Source: Pantoea phytobeneficialis (GTDB lineage: Bacteria > Pseudomonadota > Gammaproteobacteria > Enterobacterales > Enterobacteriaceae). From it: a stretch of 64,000 nt of DNA. The translations under genes and the position numbers were made by a program. The notes under the pieces were generated by a model that worked only from the letters and a program-made list of their open reading frames with translations, had not been told where the DNA came from and searched no databases. Below are positions 1 through 9,325 of this stretch, one piece after another (positions within the stretch are counted from its first letter, which is position 1; every line of letters starts with the position of its first letter). Location of the stretch: assembly GCF_009728735.1 (NCBI RefSeq), contig NZ_CP024636.1:1679616-1743615 (forward strand), in the 5' to 3' direction.

Positions 1-2
1 GT

Positions 3-278
3 GTGGTACCGGTGGAAAAAACGTCCGGGAGCTCAGTCAGGGGGCGTGCGCGGATGTCAAAAACAGGCCCGGCAGACGTAAGGGCGAAACTGTATATGGC
101 GGCGATCGTAGCGATCAGGTGGAATGCCCCGGCGAAGGCGCTGTACCAGAGGCTAATCGCGAAGGGCAAAGCCAGCAAGGCCGCGCTTGGAGCGGTGATG
201 CGCAAGCTGGTTCATCAGTGCTTCGGGGTGCTGAAAACGCGGATGAAGTGGGATGAAAATTACGCAGCTACCGCTTGA
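3..278 (+). mobile_element. IS110-family transposase, C-terminal part (5' end outside window)
   Basis: The reading frame is open at the window edge, so only the C-terminal 91 codons are visible. The run RARMSKTGPADVRAKLYMAA followed by ALYQRL and VMRKL is typical of the C-terminal Transposase_20 region of IS110/IS1111 elements, which use a DEDD-type N-terminal nuclease domain (not in view). The frame ends with TGA at 276-278. In E. coli the gene next to flgN on this side is murJ, so the element probably sits between murJ and flgN or marks a rearrangement. Whether the full transposase is intact cannot be judged here. Confidence 0.82.
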
Positions 279-295
279 CGTTCAAGACGGTAGCT
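266..295. repeat. Hairpin at the IS110 transposase 3' end
   Basis: AGCTACCG (266-273) pairs with CGGTAGCT (288-295), and CTTGA (274-278) pairs with TCAAG (282-286) across a 3-base loop, with one unpaired A. The hairpin covers the transposase stop codon and probably lies in the right-end region of the element. Confidence 0.6.
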
Positions 296-323
296 ACAAA
301 AATCCGGGCGCGATTTAACGCAC

Positions 324-361
324 AAAAAAACCGCCTCGTTATCAGCGATGGCGGTTTTTTT
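324..361. terminator. Bidirectional rho-independent terminator
   Basis: A7-CCGCC (324-335) and GGCGG-T7 (350-361) form a hairpin flanked by A and T runs, so it can work in both directions. On the minus strand it follows the flgN stop codon by about 20 bases and most likely ends the flgM-flgN transcript. On the plus strand it insulates the flagellar genes from the insertion sequence. Confidence 0.8.
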
Positions 362-380
362 ACATCTGGAACGCGGACGG

Positions 381-812
381 TTACCCTTTGCGGCTCAGTG
401 TTGACTGACCTTTACCTAATCCGTCCGGACCATAAAATGCCTGCGTTTGATGGGGCTTCAACACCGCTAACGCATCATCGGTAAAACGGATCTGCTGCTG
501 TAGCAGCAAACCATTATGCGTATTGGCGTCACGCAGTTGACGCGTATGTTTCTGGATAGACGTCCAGCGGCGTGACATATCGCTGTTGCCACGATAAGGC
601 GCCTGCGTACCGGTGCTTTGCTCGGTAGTCCGGCGCATCTCGTCAAGATAATTCAGCGTCGAGAGCAGCGCGCTTTTATCTTCGGTGATGCGCTGCAACA
701 GGTTGCCGTTAATCAGGCCGGAAGCAAGTTGCTGCTGTTCTTCATTCATCACTTCGCGGAGTGAAGAGAGCACTTCCTGCATCTTATCTAATGTGGTCAA
801 CAGATTGTTCAT
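381..812 (-). CDS. flgN: Flagellar export chaperone FlgN
   Basis: A 143-residue, helix-rich, Gln-rich protein starting MNNLLTTLDKMQEVLSSLRE, the N-terminal pattern of FlgN. FlgN is a cytoplasmic chaperone for the hook-filament junction proteins FlgK and FlgL, and prevents their aggregation before export by the flagellar type III apparatus. Both clients are encoded at the far end of this cluster. Its start lies 5 bases downstream of the flgM stop, so the two are co-transcribed. Length matches the family (about 140 residues). Confidence 0.93.
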   Translation of the reverse strand: MNNLLTTLDKMQEVLSSLREVMNEEQQQLASGLINGNLLQRITEDKSALLSTLNYLDEMRRTTEQSTGTQAPYRGNSDMSRRWTSIQKHTRQLRDANTHNGLLLQQQIRFTDDALAVLKPHQTQAFYGPDGLGKGQSTLSRKG

Positions 813-817
813 CGGGA

Positions 818-1123
818 TTAATTACCCTCTAAATACGCCTTAGTATCAGCAATCAACGCGTCGGCGATCTTGCCGGTATCCATTTTCAGTTCGCCATTGC
901 GAATGGCGGTTTTCAGTTGCTCAACGCGCGCAGTATTGATGTCGCTGCTGCCGGGTTGTGTCAGCTGCGCCTGGGCAGCGCTCAGTTTCACCTGCGCACC
1001 ACTTTCGCTGGTGCTGGTCGTGGCTGCGGTGCTGCTCTGGCGCACTTTGCTGCCGTTGTCCGTATTTTCACGGGTCTGAACAGTGCTCGGCGGCTGAATA
1101 GGCTGGGTTCTGTCGATGCTCAT
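818..1123 (-). CDS. flgM: Anti-sigma-28 factor FlgM
   Basis: A 101-residue protein beginning [20 protein letters not shown] with a low-complexity Ser/Thr-rich N-terminal half. The C-terminal helical region ([20 protein letters not shown], then KIADALI) is the FliA-binding part of FlgM. FlgM holds sigma-28 (FliA) inactive until the hook is complete and is then secreted, which releases late flagellar gene expression. GAGCAAGACC precedes the ATG as ribosome-binding region. A sigma-28 type promoter lies at 1197-1223, and flgA upstream probably gives read-through transcription. Confidence 0.94.
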   Translation of the reverse strand: MSIDRTQPIQPPSTVQTRENTDNGSKVRQSSTAATTSTSESGAQVKLSAAQAQLTQPGSSDINTARVEQLKTAIRNGELKMDTGKIADALIADTKAYLEGN

Positions 1124-1196
1124 GGTCTTGCTCCTGTAAGGTCAGTTGGGGATAAGCCAACTGAGTCAGCATAGGGTAATTTCTTTGTTGCTTTCA

Positions 1197-1223
1197 CTAT
1201 CGGCAGAAAAACAGGGTTCTTTA
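1197..1223 (-). promoter_or_regulatory. Sigma-28 (FliA) promoter of flgMN
   Basis: Read on the minus strand, TAAAGAAC, 11 bases, then GCCGATAG match the FliA consensus TAAAGTTT-N11-GCCGATAA at 12 of 16 positions with exact spacing. It lies between the flgA stop and flgM, about 70 bases before the flgM start. This is the known place of the class 3 flgM promoter in enterics. Confidence 0.75.
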
Positions 1224-1228
1224 GCGCT

Positions 1229-1888
1229 TTATAGCGATATAAGAATATTCCCATCCTCGCCGACCCGGCCGCTGACGACCTGACCATTACCCATCCGTAC
1301 TCTGACCATCTGCGCGGTGGTCGCATTATTTAATGCCTTGCCTTCGCTACTGGCATCAAACCCGTTACCGCTGGCCACCACAATCACATTTTGTCCTGCT
1401 TTTACCCGCCAGGGCAGACGCACCATAGTGGCGGTTACCGGCTGCCCGGGGGTGATATCGCGCATGGCGATGGCATCGGCCACGTTATCGGTGGAGAACA
1501 GGGTTCGCGCGGGCAGCGTATCCAGCCGCCCGGATTGTAAACGAAAATCGCTGGCCGTGACGTTGCTGCCACGCATTAACTGATGATTTGCCACCAGATA
1601 AACACCGGTGACCTGCACCTGAACCTGCAAATAACGGCGATTCTGCCCGCAATTGGTGGCGATGCTCATGTTGCCCCACTGGCGACTGTTGCCGGGCAAC
1701 ACAATTTGTGGCGCAGCGCAGTCTGGCCACTGCGCTTGTGGCGTTCGAATCACCACATTCATCCCTGCCGCGTGTTGCGGATCGCGCGCTTTAAAGTACT
1801 GCGTCAGCTGGGCCTGGAGATCGGCCGCCTGACCGGGCAGCGCCAGGGCCAGCAAAATTGGGGCCAGTAAGGTTGTAAATCTGCGCAT
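1229..1888 (-). CDS. flgA: Flagellar P-ring assembly chaperone FlgA
   Basis: A 219-residue periplasmic protein with a Sec signal peptide ([22 protein letters not shown]). The C-terminal SAF-like domain contains [14 protein letters not shown] and ends [18 protein letters not shown]. FlgA assists polymerisation of FlgI into the P ring around the rod. The frame stays open upstream, but the ATG at 1888 has AGGAGG 8 bases before it and gives exactly the usual 219 residues, so it was chosen. It is divergent from flgB, and the FlhDC-type site at 1943-1985 probably serves both directions. Confidence 0.94.
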   Translation of the reverse strand: MRRFTTLLAPILLALALPGQAADLQAQLTQYFKARDPQHAAGMNVVIRTPQAQWPDCAAPQIVLPGNSRQWGNMSIATNCGQNRRYLQVQVQVTGVYLVANHQLMRGSNVTASDFRLQSGRLDTLPARTLFSTDNVADAIAMRDITPGQPVTATMVRLPWRVKAGQNVIVVASGNGFDASSEGKALNNATTAQMVRVRMGNGQVVSGRVGEDGNILISL

Positions 1889-1942
1889 AACACGCCTCCT
1901 GACTGAAGATGGCACTGAGTCTACTCCTCGCGCAAAAAAATC

Positions 1943-1985
1943 AATGTCAAAAATAGCCAATGTTTTTGGCGCTATTCAGACGATA
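1943..1985. promoter_or_regulatory. FlhD4C2 binding site between flgA and flgB
   Basis: AATGTCAAAAATAGCC (1943-1958) and CGCTATTCAGACGATA (1970-1985) form an inverted pair separated by 11 bases. They fit the FlhDC consensus AATGGCAGAAATAGCG-N10/12-CGCTATTTCTGCCATT. The site is in the divergent intergenic region, as in E. coli and Salmonella, where the flagellar master regulator activates the class 2 flgA and flgB operons. Confidence 0.82.
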
Positions 1986-2042
1986 GCCCTTGCTTTTCCC
2001 CAATTAAGCTGTCAGCTCGAAATTCTCATTCGCGGAGGAAGC

Positions 2043-2456
2043 ATGCTCGACAAACTCGATGCCGCGCTGCGATTTGGTACAGAAGCCCTTAACTTGCGAG
2101 CGGAGCGTCAGGAGATCCTGGCATCCAACATTGCCAACGCCGATACCCCGGGTTACCAGGCTCGGGATATCGACTTTGCCAGCCAGCTCAGCAAGGTGAT
2201 GGAAAACGGTCGCTCGGAGGGCAGCAGTTTGGCGCTCAAAGTAACGTCTGCCCGCCACATTGAAGCGCAGAGCGACGCTCAGCCGTCGATGGATCTGCTG
2301 TACCGCATTCCCGATCAGCCTGCCGCGGATGGCAACACCGTGGATATGGACCGGGAACGTACGCAGTTCGCCGACAACAGCCTGAAATATCAAACCGATC
2401 TCACCCTTATCAGTAGCCAAATCAAAGGCATGATGAGCGTTCTGCAGGGGCAATAA
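2043..2456 (+). CDS. flgB: Flagellar proximal rod protein FlgB
   Basis: A 137-residue protein, matching E. coli FlgB (138). It carries the N-terminal rod motif [20 protein letters not shown] and a C-terminal helix ([18 protein letters not shown]) typical of axial proteins. FlgB forms the proximal rod of the basal body and is exported without a signal peptide. The frame opens earlier at 1944, but the ATG at 2043 is preceded by GGAGGA and restores the family length. First gene of the flgBCDEFGHIJ operon. Confidence 0.95.
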   Translation: MLDKLDAALRFGTEALNLRAERQEILASNIANADTPGYQARDIDFASQLSKVMENGRSEGSSLALKVTSARHIEAQSDAQPSMDLLYRIPDQPAADGNTVDMDRERTQFADNSLKYQTDLTLISSQIKGMMSVLQGQ

Positions 2457-2458
2457 CA

Positions 2459-2863
2459 ATGGCATTGCTAAATATCTTTGATATCGCCGGGTCGGCTATG
2501 ACGGCGCAGTCGCAGCGCCTCAACGTCAGCGCCAGTAACCTGGCTAACGCCGACAGCGTCACCGGGCCGGATGGTCAGCCCTACGTGGCGAAGCAAGTCG
2601 TGTTTCAGACCGATGCCGCGCCGGGTATGGCGACCGGTGGCGTCAAGGTGGCGGGGGTGGTGGACGATCCTTCCCCGGCGAAACTGGTGTATGACCCGGG
2701 CAATCCGATGGCTGACCAGAAAGGTTACGTCAAGATGCCCAATGTGGATGTGGTGGCAGAGACGGTGAACACCATGTCGGCCTCACGCAGTTACCAGGCC
2801 AACGTTGAGGTCCTGAACACCGTGAAATCAATGATGATGAAAACGCTGACCATGGGTCAGTAA
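2459..2863 (+). CDS. flgC: Flagellar proximal rod protein FlgC
   Basis: A 134-residue rod protein with the axial-protein signature near the N terminus ([22 protein letters not shown]) and a C-terminal half containing [28 protein letters not shown]. It builds the proximal rod together with FlgB and FlgF. It starts 2 bases after the flgB stop, showing tight translational coupling. Length equals that of E. coli FlgC. Confidence 0.96.
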   Translation: MALLNIFDIAGSAMTAQSQRLNVSASNLANADSVTGPDGQPYVAKQVVFQTDAAPGMATGGVKVAGVVDDPSPAKLVYDPGNPMADQKGYVKMPNVDVVAETVNTMSASRSYQANVEVLNTVKSMMMKTLTMGQ

Positions 2864-2875
2864 CGGAGAAACACA

Positions 2876-3550
2876 ATGGGTATCGCGGTAGGCGTTAACG
2901 AAAACCTGGACCCCACGGTCCTCAGCTCCTCCAGCAGTAGCAGCACCGGTAACAGCGCAGAAGACTTACAAAACCAGTTTCTGACCATGCTGGTGACGCA
3001 GTTGCAGAACCAGGATCCGACTAACCCGATGGATAACAGCCAGCTCACCACGCAGTTGGCACAGATCAACACCCTGAGCGGCATTGAAAAACTCAATACC
3101 ACGCTGGGTTCGATCTCCGGGCAGATCAGCACCAGCCAGAACCTGCAAAGTACCACGCTGATTGGTCATGGCGTGATGGTGGATGGCAGCCAGATTTTGG
3201 TAGGCAGTGGCACCACCACGCCATTTGGTGTGGAGCTGACCACCGCGTCAACCGCCACCACCGCCACCATCAAAGATTCAACCGGTGCAACCGTGCGCAC
3301 CATTGATCTCGGCGCATTGTCGTCAGGCGTTCATACCTTCTCGTGGGATGGCACCCTGACCGACGGCTCAACTGCCCCGGATGGCAAATATACCGTTTCG
3401 ATTGCCGCCAGCAATGGCAGCACCCAACTGGTGGCTCAGCCGTTGAATTACGCCTACGTCAGTGGCGTCAGTACAACGGATGACACCTCGACACTGGACC
3501 TCGGCACCATGGGCACCGCGACCCTTGATGAAGTACGTCAGATTCTCTAA
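2876..3550 (+). CDS. flgD: Flagellar hook-capping scaffold protein FlgD
   Basis: A 224-residue protein. Its N-terminal third has the conserved run DLQNQFLTMLVTQLQNQDPT followed by NPMDNSQ, and the C-terminal part has the FlgD Ig-like/tudor region, including the FSWDG turn and PDGKYT. FlgD caps the growing hook, guides addition of FlgE subunits and is discarded when the hook is complete. It lies 12 bases after flgC and directly before flgE, its functional partner. Confidence 0.95.
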   Translation: MGIAVGVNENLDPTVLSSSSSSSTGNSAEDLQNQFLTMLVTQLQNQDPTNPMDNSQLTTQLAQINTLSGIEKLNTTLGSISGQISTSQNLQSTTLIGHGVMVDGSQILVGSGTTTPFGVELTTASTATTATIKDSTGATVRTIDLGALSSGVHTFSWDGTLTDGSTAPDGKYTVSIAASNGSTQLVAQPLNYAYVSGVSTTDDTSTLDLGTMGTATLDEVRQIL

Positions 3551-3576
3551 TTAACCTGTAACCCGGAGAAATTAAC

Positions 3577-4797
3577 ATGTCTTTTTCCCAAGCGGTGAGC
3601 GGCCTGGGCGCTGCTTCAAGCAACCTCGACGTCATTGGTAACAACATCGCCAACTCCGCGACAGCGGGTTTTAAATCCAGCACCATCGCCTTCGCTGACC
3701 TGTTCGCCGGTTCAGACGTTGGTCTGGGGACTAAAGTTGCAGCGGTGATCCAGAACTTTAACGACGGCACCACCACCACCACCAGCCGTGGTCTGGACGT
3801 GGCGCTGAGCGGCAACGGTTTCTTCCGTATGACTGACAGCAGCGGCGCGGTGTACTACTCGCGTAACGGTCAGTTTACGCTGGATGAAAACCGTAACCTG
3901 GTCAACACGCAGGGCCTGTACGTGACCGGCTATCCGGCCAGCGGCTCCCCGGCTACCATTCAGACCGGTGCCAACCCGGTGGCGCTGAGCATTCCAACCA
4001 CCCAGATGTCAGCAAAAGCGACCTCCACGGCAACGCAGGTGGCGAACCTTAACTCCACCAGTGATATCCCGACGGTCACCACCTTTGATGCGTCGGACGT
4101 TGACAGCTACAACGCCAAAAGCACCATGACGGTGTACGACTCTCAGGGTAACGATCACACCCTCGACATGTACTACGTCAAAACCGGTGATAACGCCTGG
4201 ACCGTCCATGCTATCGACTCCACCACCGGGACTTCTGCGGGTGATTTCGACCTGACGTTTGACAGTAGCGGTAACCTGACCAGCGTGGGCGGCGTGACCG
4301 GTGCCACCACCGTAGCCCTGAGTATTGACGGGACCAACGGTGCAGCCGCAGGTCAGTCCATTACCCTGAGCATGCAAGGCAGCCTGCAACAGAACACCGG
4401 CACCACCACCTTCGGTAACCCGACTCAGGATGGCTATGCGCCGGGCGATCTGACCACCTACACCATCAACGATGACGGCACCATCACCGGTACCTACTCC
4501 AACCAGCAAACGCAGCTGTTGGGTCAGATCGTGCTGGCGAGCTTCTCTAACCCGGAAGGGTTGCAGTCTGAAGGTGACAACGTGTGGAGCGCCACCAGTT
4601 CTTCTGGTCAGGCGGCGATCGGTACCGCAGGCACCGGCACCTTCGGTTCACTGACCGCAGGCGCGCTGGAAGCCTCCAACGTGGATTTGAGTCAGGAACT
4701 GGTCAACATGATCGTCGCGCAGCGCAACTATCAGGCGAACGCGCAGACCATCAAAACCCAGGACCAGATCCTCAATACCCTGGTCAACTTACGCTAA
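3577..4797 (+). CDS. flgE: Flagellar hook protein FlgE
   Basis: A 406-residue protein starting MSFSQAVSGLGAASSNLDVI, with the rod/hook signature GNNIANSATAGFKS at about residues 26-39. The C terminus ends NYQANAQTIKTQDQILNTLV, as in all FlgE. A long Thr/Ser/Gly-rich central region forms the D1-D2 surface domains. FlgE polymerises to the universal-joint hook. CGGAGA precedes the ATG. Confidence 0.96.
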   Translation: MSFSQAVSGLGAASSNLDVIGNNIANSATAGFKSSTIAFADLFAGSDVGLGTKVAAVIQNFNDGTTTTTSRGLDVALSGNGFFRMTDSSGAVYYSRNGQFTLDENRNLVNTQGLYVTGYPASGSPATIQTGANPVALSIPTTQMSAKATSTATQVANLNSTSDIPTVTTFDASDVDSYNAKSTMTVYDSQGNDHTLDMYYVKTGDNAWTVHAIDSTTGTSAGDFDLTFDSSGNLTSVGGVTGATTVALSIDGTNGAAAGQSITLSMQGSLQQNTGTTTFGNPTQDGYAPGDLTTYTINDDGTITGTYSNQQTQLLGQIVLASFSNPEGLQSEGDNVWSATSSSGQAAIGTAGTGTFGSLTAGALEASNVDLSQELVNMIVAQRNYQANAQTIKTQDQILNTLVNLR

Positions 4798-4817
4798 TTC
4801 ACTAACGGGATTGCATT

Positions 4818-5576
4818 ATGGATCACGCGATATATACCGCGATGGGAGCCGCCAGCCAGACGCTGGAGCAGCAGTCCGTCACGGCCAGCAACCTCGCCAA
4901 CGCCTCCACGCCGGGTTTCCGTGCTCAGCTGGAAGCGTACCGCGCGGTGCCGGTCAATGGCTGGTCGCTGCCGACGCGTACCCTGGTGACGGCCTCTACG
5001 CCGGGTGCCGATATGAGTGCAGGGGCGATGGACAACACCGGTCGCGCACTCGACGTGGCGGTGGGGCAGGACGGCTGGCTGGCGGTACGTACCGCCGACG
5101 GCAGCGAGGCTTACACCCGCAACGGTAACATTCAAATCAGCTCCACCGGCATCCTGACAATCCAGGGCAATCCCGTGATGGGCGATGGCGGGCCGATTGC
5201 CGTGCCGCAAGGCGCTGAACTGACTATTGCAACGGATGGCTCCATCACCTCTCGTAACCCGGGTGATGCACCCAATGCCACGGTGCAGATTGGTCGTCTG
5301 AAGCTGGTCACGGCGACCGGCCAGGAACTGCAACGCAGTGACGACGGGATGTTCCGTCCTACCGCACAAACTCAGGCTACACGCGGTGCGACGCTGGCGC
5401 AGGACGCCAACGTGCAGGTGTCGCCGGGGGTGCTGGAGGGCAGTAACGTTAAGCCCGTGGAAACCATGGTCGATATGATCGCCAACGCCCGGCGTTTTGA
5501 GATGCAGATGAAAGTGATCTCGAACGTCGATGAAAACGAACAAAAAGCCAATCAGTTGCTCAACATGAGCAGCTAA
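4818..5576 (+). CDS. flgF: Flagellar proximal rod protein FlgF
   Basis: A 252-residue rod protein starting [20 protein letters not shown] with the signature [17 protein letters not shown]. The C-terminal helix [20 protein letters not shown] is the usual FlgF/FlgG ending. It forms part of the rod between FlgC and FlgG. It is paralogous to FlgG downstream, and both share the central YTRNG motif. Confidence 0.95.
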   Translation: MDHAIYTAMGAASQTLEQQSVTASNLANASTPGFRAQLEAYRAVPVNGWSLPTRTLVTASTPGADMSAGAMDNTGRALDVAVGQDGWLAVRTADGSEAYTRNGNIQISSTGILTIQGNPVMGDGGPIAVPQGAELTIATDGSITSRNPGDAPNATVQIGRLKLVTATGQELQRSDDGMFRPTAQTQATRGATLAQDANVQVSPGVLEGSNVKPVETMVDMIANARRFEMQMKVISNVDENEQKANQLLNMSS

Positions 5577-5592
5577 GGCTGAGGACAAAACA

Positions 5593-6375
5593 ATGATTCG
5601 TTCCTTATGGATTGCGAAAACCGGCCTTGATGCCCAACAAACCAATATGGACGTCATCGCCAACAACCTGGCGAACGTCAGCACCAACGGTTTTAAGCGT
5701 TCGCGTGCGGTTTTTGAAGACCTGATGTACCAGACCGTGCGCCAGCCGGGCACGCAGTCATCCGAGCAAACCACGTTACCGTCTGGTATGCAGATTGGTA
5801 CCGGTGTGCGTCCGGTGACCACTGAACGTCTGCATACTCAGGGCAACCTGTCGCAAACCAGTAACTCAAAAGACCTGGCGATTAACGGTCAGGGTTACTT
5901 TGAAGTGCAGATGCCGGATGGCACGTCCGCCTATACCCGCGATGGTTCATTCCAGGTGGATCAGAATGGTCAGCTGGTGACCAACTCAGGTTATACCGTG
6001 CAGCCAGGTATCACCATTCCTGCCAACGCCACCAGCATCACTGTTTCGCGTGATGGCATCGTGAGTGTGACGCAGCAGGGTCAGACCAACCCGACCCAGG
6101 TGGGCCAGTTAACACTCAGTACTTTTATGAACGACGCCGGTCTCGATAGCCTGGGTGAAAACCTCTATCAGGAAACCCAGGCATCGGGTGCGGCTACCCA
6201 GAGCACGCCTGGCCAGAACGGTGCCGGTTTGTTGTATCAGGGTTATGTGGAAACCTCGAACGTCAACGTGGCGGAAGAACTGGTTTCCATGATCCAGACG
6301 CAGCGCGCTTATGAGATCAACAGTAAAGCGGTCAGCACGTCCGATCAGATGTTAGCGAAGTTAACCCAGTTATAA
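5593..6375 (+). CDS. flgG: Flagellar distal rod protein FlgG
   Basis: A 260-residue protein, identical in length to E. coli FlgG. It starts [20 protein letters not shown] and has the signature [17 protein letters not shown], central AYTRDGSF, and C-terminal [20 protein letters not shown]. FlgG makes the distal rod that crosses the peptidoglycan and supports the L and P rings. Its sequence is the most conserved among the axial genes here. Confidence 0.97.
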   Translation: MIRSLWIAKTGLDAQQTNMDVIANNLANVSTNGFKRSRAVFEDLMYQTVRQPGTQSSEQTTLPSGMQIGTGVRPVTTERLHTQGNLSQTSNSKDLAINGQGYFEVQMPDGTSAYTRDGSFQVDQNGQLVTNSGYTVQPGITIPANATSITVSRDGIVSVTQQGQTNPTQVGQLTLSTFMNDAGLDSLGENLYQETQASGAATQSTPGQNGAGLLYQGYVETSNVNVAEELVSMIQTQRAYEINSKAVSTSDQMLAKLTQL

Positions 6376-6437
6376 ATCTGGTGTCGTTGGGCCAGCCTGG
6401 CTGGCCTGATTAAGAACATGAAAAAGGTCAGAACTCC

Positions 6438-7148
6438 GTGGCGAAGCAAGTGATTCTCAAGCCTGGTCATTGGTTAGTAGCGTTATCACTACTGACATTA
6501 AACGGTTGTGCGCTGGTTCCACGCACGCCACTGGTACAAGGCTCGACAACGGCTGAGCCAACGCCTTCTGCGCCACCGGTGGTGAATGGTTCCATTTTTC
6601 AGGGCGTTGCGCCGCTGAACTACGGCTATCAGCCGCTGTTTGAGGATCGTCGTCCACGCAATATCGGCGACACCCTGACCATTACCTTGCAGGAAAACGT
6701 CAGCGCCAGCAAAAGTTCGTCTGCCAATGCCAGTCGTGATGGCAGTGGAAGCTTTGGGCTGACTACCGTGCCAACCGCGTTGAATGGTTTGGTCGGCGCG
6801 AGTGGGGAGAAGGTCGGTCTTGATGGCGAAGGCAAAAACGACTTCACCGGCAAAGGCGGTGCTACGGCAAATAATACCTTTACCGGCACCATCACCGTCA
6901 CCGTGAATCAGGTGCTGTCCAACGGCAACCTGCGCGTAGTGGGTGAAAAACAGATCGAGATTAATCAGGGAACCGAATTTATTCGTTTCTCCGGTGTGGT
7001 TAACCCCCGCACCATCAGCGCCAGTAACGCGGTGCTGTCAACCGCAGTGGCCGACGCACGTATTGAGTATGTCGGCAATGGTTATATCAATGAGGCGCAG
7101 ACGATGGGTTGGTTCCAGCGTTTCTTCCTGAACGTTTCGCCGATGTAA
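6438..7148 (+). CDS. flgH: Flagellar L-ring lipoprotein FlgH
   Basis: A 236-residue lipoprotein. The N terminus carries a type II signal with lipobox LNGC at residues 22-25, followed by [12 protein letters not shown]. The core has [16 protein letters not shown] and [20 protein letters not shown] segments and the C terminus [20 protein letters not shown]. It forms the outer-membrane L ring. The start is a GTG at 6438. A nearby ATG at 6418 is out of frame, and ribosome binding is only weakly marked. Confidence 0.95.
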   Translation: MAKQVILKPGHWLVALSLLTLNGCALVPRTPLVQGSTTAEPTPSAPPVVNGSIFQGVAPLNYGYQPLFEDRRPRNIGDTLTITLQENVSASKSSSANASRDGSGSFGLTTVPTALNGLVGASGEKVGLDGEGKNDFTGKGGATANNTFTGTITVTVNQVLSNGNLRVVGEKQIEINQGTEFIRFSGVVNPRTISASNAVLSTAVADARIEYVGNGYINEAQTMGWFQRFFLNVSPM

Positions 7149-7157
7149 GAGGTTACG

Positions 7158-8264
7158 ATGAAAATGAACACTCTGCTGCGTTTGAGCCTGAGCTTCCTGC
7201 TCGGATTCAGCCTTATCGCTCATGCTGACCGCATCCGCGATCTGACCACGGTACAGGGCGTGCGCGACAACCAGTTGATCGGTTATGGCCTGGTGGTGGG
7301 GCTGGACGGCACCGGTGACCAGACCACGCAAACGCCGTTTACCACACAAACCGTCAGCAACATGCTGTCGCAGCTGGGGATCACCGTACCGACCGGCACC
7401 AACATGCAGCTGAAAAACGTGGCGGCGGTGATGGTCACCGCCTCACTGCCGGCCTTTGCGCGTCAGGGACAAACCATTGATGTGGTGGTGTCGTCACTGG
7501 GTAACGCCAAAAGCCTGCGTGGCGGTACGCTGCTGATGACGCCGATGAAAGGCGTGGATAACCAGGTCTATGCGCTGGCGCAGGGTAACATTCTGGTCGG
7601 TGGTGCCGGTGCCGCTGCGGGTGGCAGCAGCGTCCAGGTAAACCAGTTGAACGGTGGTCGCATTACCGGTGGGGCCACGGTGGAACGTGAGCTGCAAAGC
7701 AACTTTGGTAGCCAGAGCACCATCAACCTGCAACTGAACAACGAAGATTTCACTATGGCGCAGCGTATTGCGGATGCCATCAATCGTGGTGGCTATGGTT
7801 ATGCCCAGCCGCTGGATGCGCGTACCGTGCAAATTCGTGTGTCGCCGAATAATAGTTCGCAGGTGCGCCTGCTGTCGGATATCCAGAATCTGGATGTTTC
7901 CGTACCGCTGGAAGACGCCAAAGTGATCATCAACTCACGTACCGGTTCGGTGGTAATGAACCGCGAAGTGACGCTGAGTACCTGTGCGGTCGCGCAGGGC
8001 AACCTGTCGGTCACCGTCAATCAGCAGCAGAACGTCAATCAGCCGAATACGCCGTTCGCAGGTGGTCAAACCGTGACGACCAATCAGACGCAGATCGATA
8101 TGCGCCAGAGTGGTGGGGCGCTGCAACACGTCAACGCCAGCGCCAACCTCAATAATGTGGTGCGTGCGCTGAATGCGCTGGGTGCAACACCGATTGACCT
8201 GATGTCAATTCTGCAATCAATGCAGAGTGCGGGCTGTCTGCGCGCCAAACTGGAAATTATCTGA
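7158..8264 (+). CDS. flgI: Flagellar P-ring protein FlgI
   Basis: A 368-residue periplasmic protein with signal peptide ([20 protein letters not shown], cleavage after AHA). It contains [20 protein letters not shown] and the conserved C-terminal half [10 protein letters not shown] to [17 protein letters not shown]. The two cysteines (STCAVAQG and SAGCLRAK) are the pair that forms the disulfide in E. coli FlgI. It assembles the P ring with help from FlgA. Its TGA stop overlaps the flgJ ATG by one base. Confidence 0.97.
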   Translation: MKMNTLLRLSLSFLLGFSLIAHADRIRDLTTVQGVRDNQLIGYGLVVGLDGTGDQTTQTPFTTQTVSNMLSQLGITVPTGTNMQLKNVAAVMVTASLPAFARQGQTIDVVVSSLGNAKSLRGGTLLMTPMKGVDNQVYALAQGNILVGGAGAAAGGSSVQVNQLNGGRITGGATVERELQSNFGSQSTINLQLNNEDFTMAQRIADAINRGGYGYAQPLDARTVQIRVSPNNSSQVRLLSDIQNLDVSVPLEDAKVIINSRTGSVVMNREVTLSTCAVAQGNLSVTVNQQQNVNQPNTPFAGGQTVTTNQTQIDMRQSGGALQHVNASANLNNVVRALNALGATPIDLMSILQSMQSAGCLRAKLEII

Positions 8265-9205
8265 TGAGTGATACGCAATCGCTGATGAATGCGGCTTATG
8301 ACAGCCGCTCGCTCAATGACCTGAAACGCGAAGCCAGTCAGGACCCGAAAGGTAAAGCCTTACAGGTGGCGAAGCAGGTTGAAGGCATGTTCGTGCAGAT
8401 GATGCTGAAAAGTATGCGTGAAGCGTTGCCAAAAGATGGCCTGTTGAGCAACGACCAGACGCGGCTTTTTACCTCAATGTACGACCAGCAGATTGCGCAG
8501 GAGATGGGCAAACGCGGACTTGGCCTGGCTGAAACCATCGTCAAACAGATGCAACCCGCACAGGAACCGGATGAGCGTGCGGGTACCGTACCGATGAAGC
8601 TGGATAACAGCTTCATTTACAGCAGCATGGCGCCGATGCAGCTGGAACAAATGGTACGTAAAGCGATGCCGCGACTGCCGGTATCACCCGGCAGTTTATC
8701 CGGCGACAGCAGCGACTTTATTGCTCAACTGACGCAGCCTGCCAAAGTGGCGAGTGACGAGAGCGGTATTCCACACCATCTGATTCTGGCGCAAGCGGCG
8801 CTGGAGTCCGGCTGGGGGCAGCGTCAGATTCTGACGCGTGACGGTAAACCGAGCTACAACGTGTTCGGTATCAAGGCCAGCGGTGACTGGAAAGGTGAAA
8901 CCACCGATATCATGACCACCGAATATGAACACGGCGAAGCGAAAAAAGTACGCGCAACCTTCCGTGTTTACGGCTCCTATCTGGAGGCGCTGACGGACTA
9001 CGTCAAACTGCTGTCAAACAACCCACGTTATGCCGCGGTCGCCAACGCGCAGACGGCGGAGCAGGGGGCACAAGCGTTGCAGGCTGCCGGTTATGCGACT
9101 GACCCGAGATATGCTCAGAAATTGGTGGGAATGATCCAGCAATTCAAAAACATGGGCGAAAAAGTTGTGAAAGCGTACAGCCACGATTTGACCGATTTGT
9201 TCTGA
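8264..9205 (+). CDS. flgJ: Flagellar rod-capping protein and peptidoglycan hydrolase FlgJ
   Basis: A 313-residue two-domain protein. Residues 1 to about 140 form the rod-cap scaffold (GKALQVAKQVEGMFVQMMLK). From about 150 onward there is a glycoside hydrolase family 73 beta-N-acetylglucosaminidase, with HHLILAQAALESGWGQ containing the catalytic Glu and the later YLEALTDYVKLLSNNPRY. It digests peptidoglycan locally so that the rod can pass. Start codon overlaps the flgI stop. Confidence 0.96.
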   Translation: MSDTQSLMNAAYDSRSLNDLKREASQDPKGKALQVAKQVEGMFVQMMLKSMREALPKDGLLSNDQTRLFTSMYDQQIAQEMGKRGLGLAETIVKQMQPAQEPDERAGTVPMKLDNSFIYSSMAPMQLEQMVRKAMPRLPVSPGSLSGDSSDFIAQLTQPAKVASDESGIPHHLILAQAALESGWGQRQILTRDGKPSYNVFGIKASGDWKGETTDIMTTEYEHGEAKKVRATFRVYGSYLEALTDYVKLLSNNPRYAAVANAQTAEQGAQALQAAGYATDPRYAQKLVGMIQQFKNMGEKVVKAYSHDLTDLF

Positions 9206-9214
9206 TTTTTTGCC

Positions 9215-9241
9215 TCAAGTTTCACTTAAGCACGCCGATAA
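9215..9241 (+). promoter_or_regulatory. Sigma-28 (FliA) promoter of flgKL
   Basis: TCAAGTTT (9215-9222), 11 bases, then GCCGATAA (9234-9241). The -10 element is a perfect FliA match, and the -35 differs from TAAAGTTT at two positions. It lies just after flgJ and about 85 bases before flgK, as expected for the class 3 junction-protein operon. Confidence 0.88.
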
Positions 9242-9325
9242 CCTTCATACAACCCGGGCGTTTCATCGCCCCGGTAACCGCACTGATGACAGCCAGCCCG
9301 GTGAACGGGAAATTAAGGAACCGAG

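Noticed and set aside
275..484. Rightward 69-codon frame between the IS110 remnant and flgN
   Set aside because: It crosses the bidirectional terminator and the flgN 3' end and has no recognisable features.
4794..5822. Leftward 342-codon frame opposite flgF and flgG
   Set aside because: Antisense to two confidently identified rod genes, with no motif of its own.
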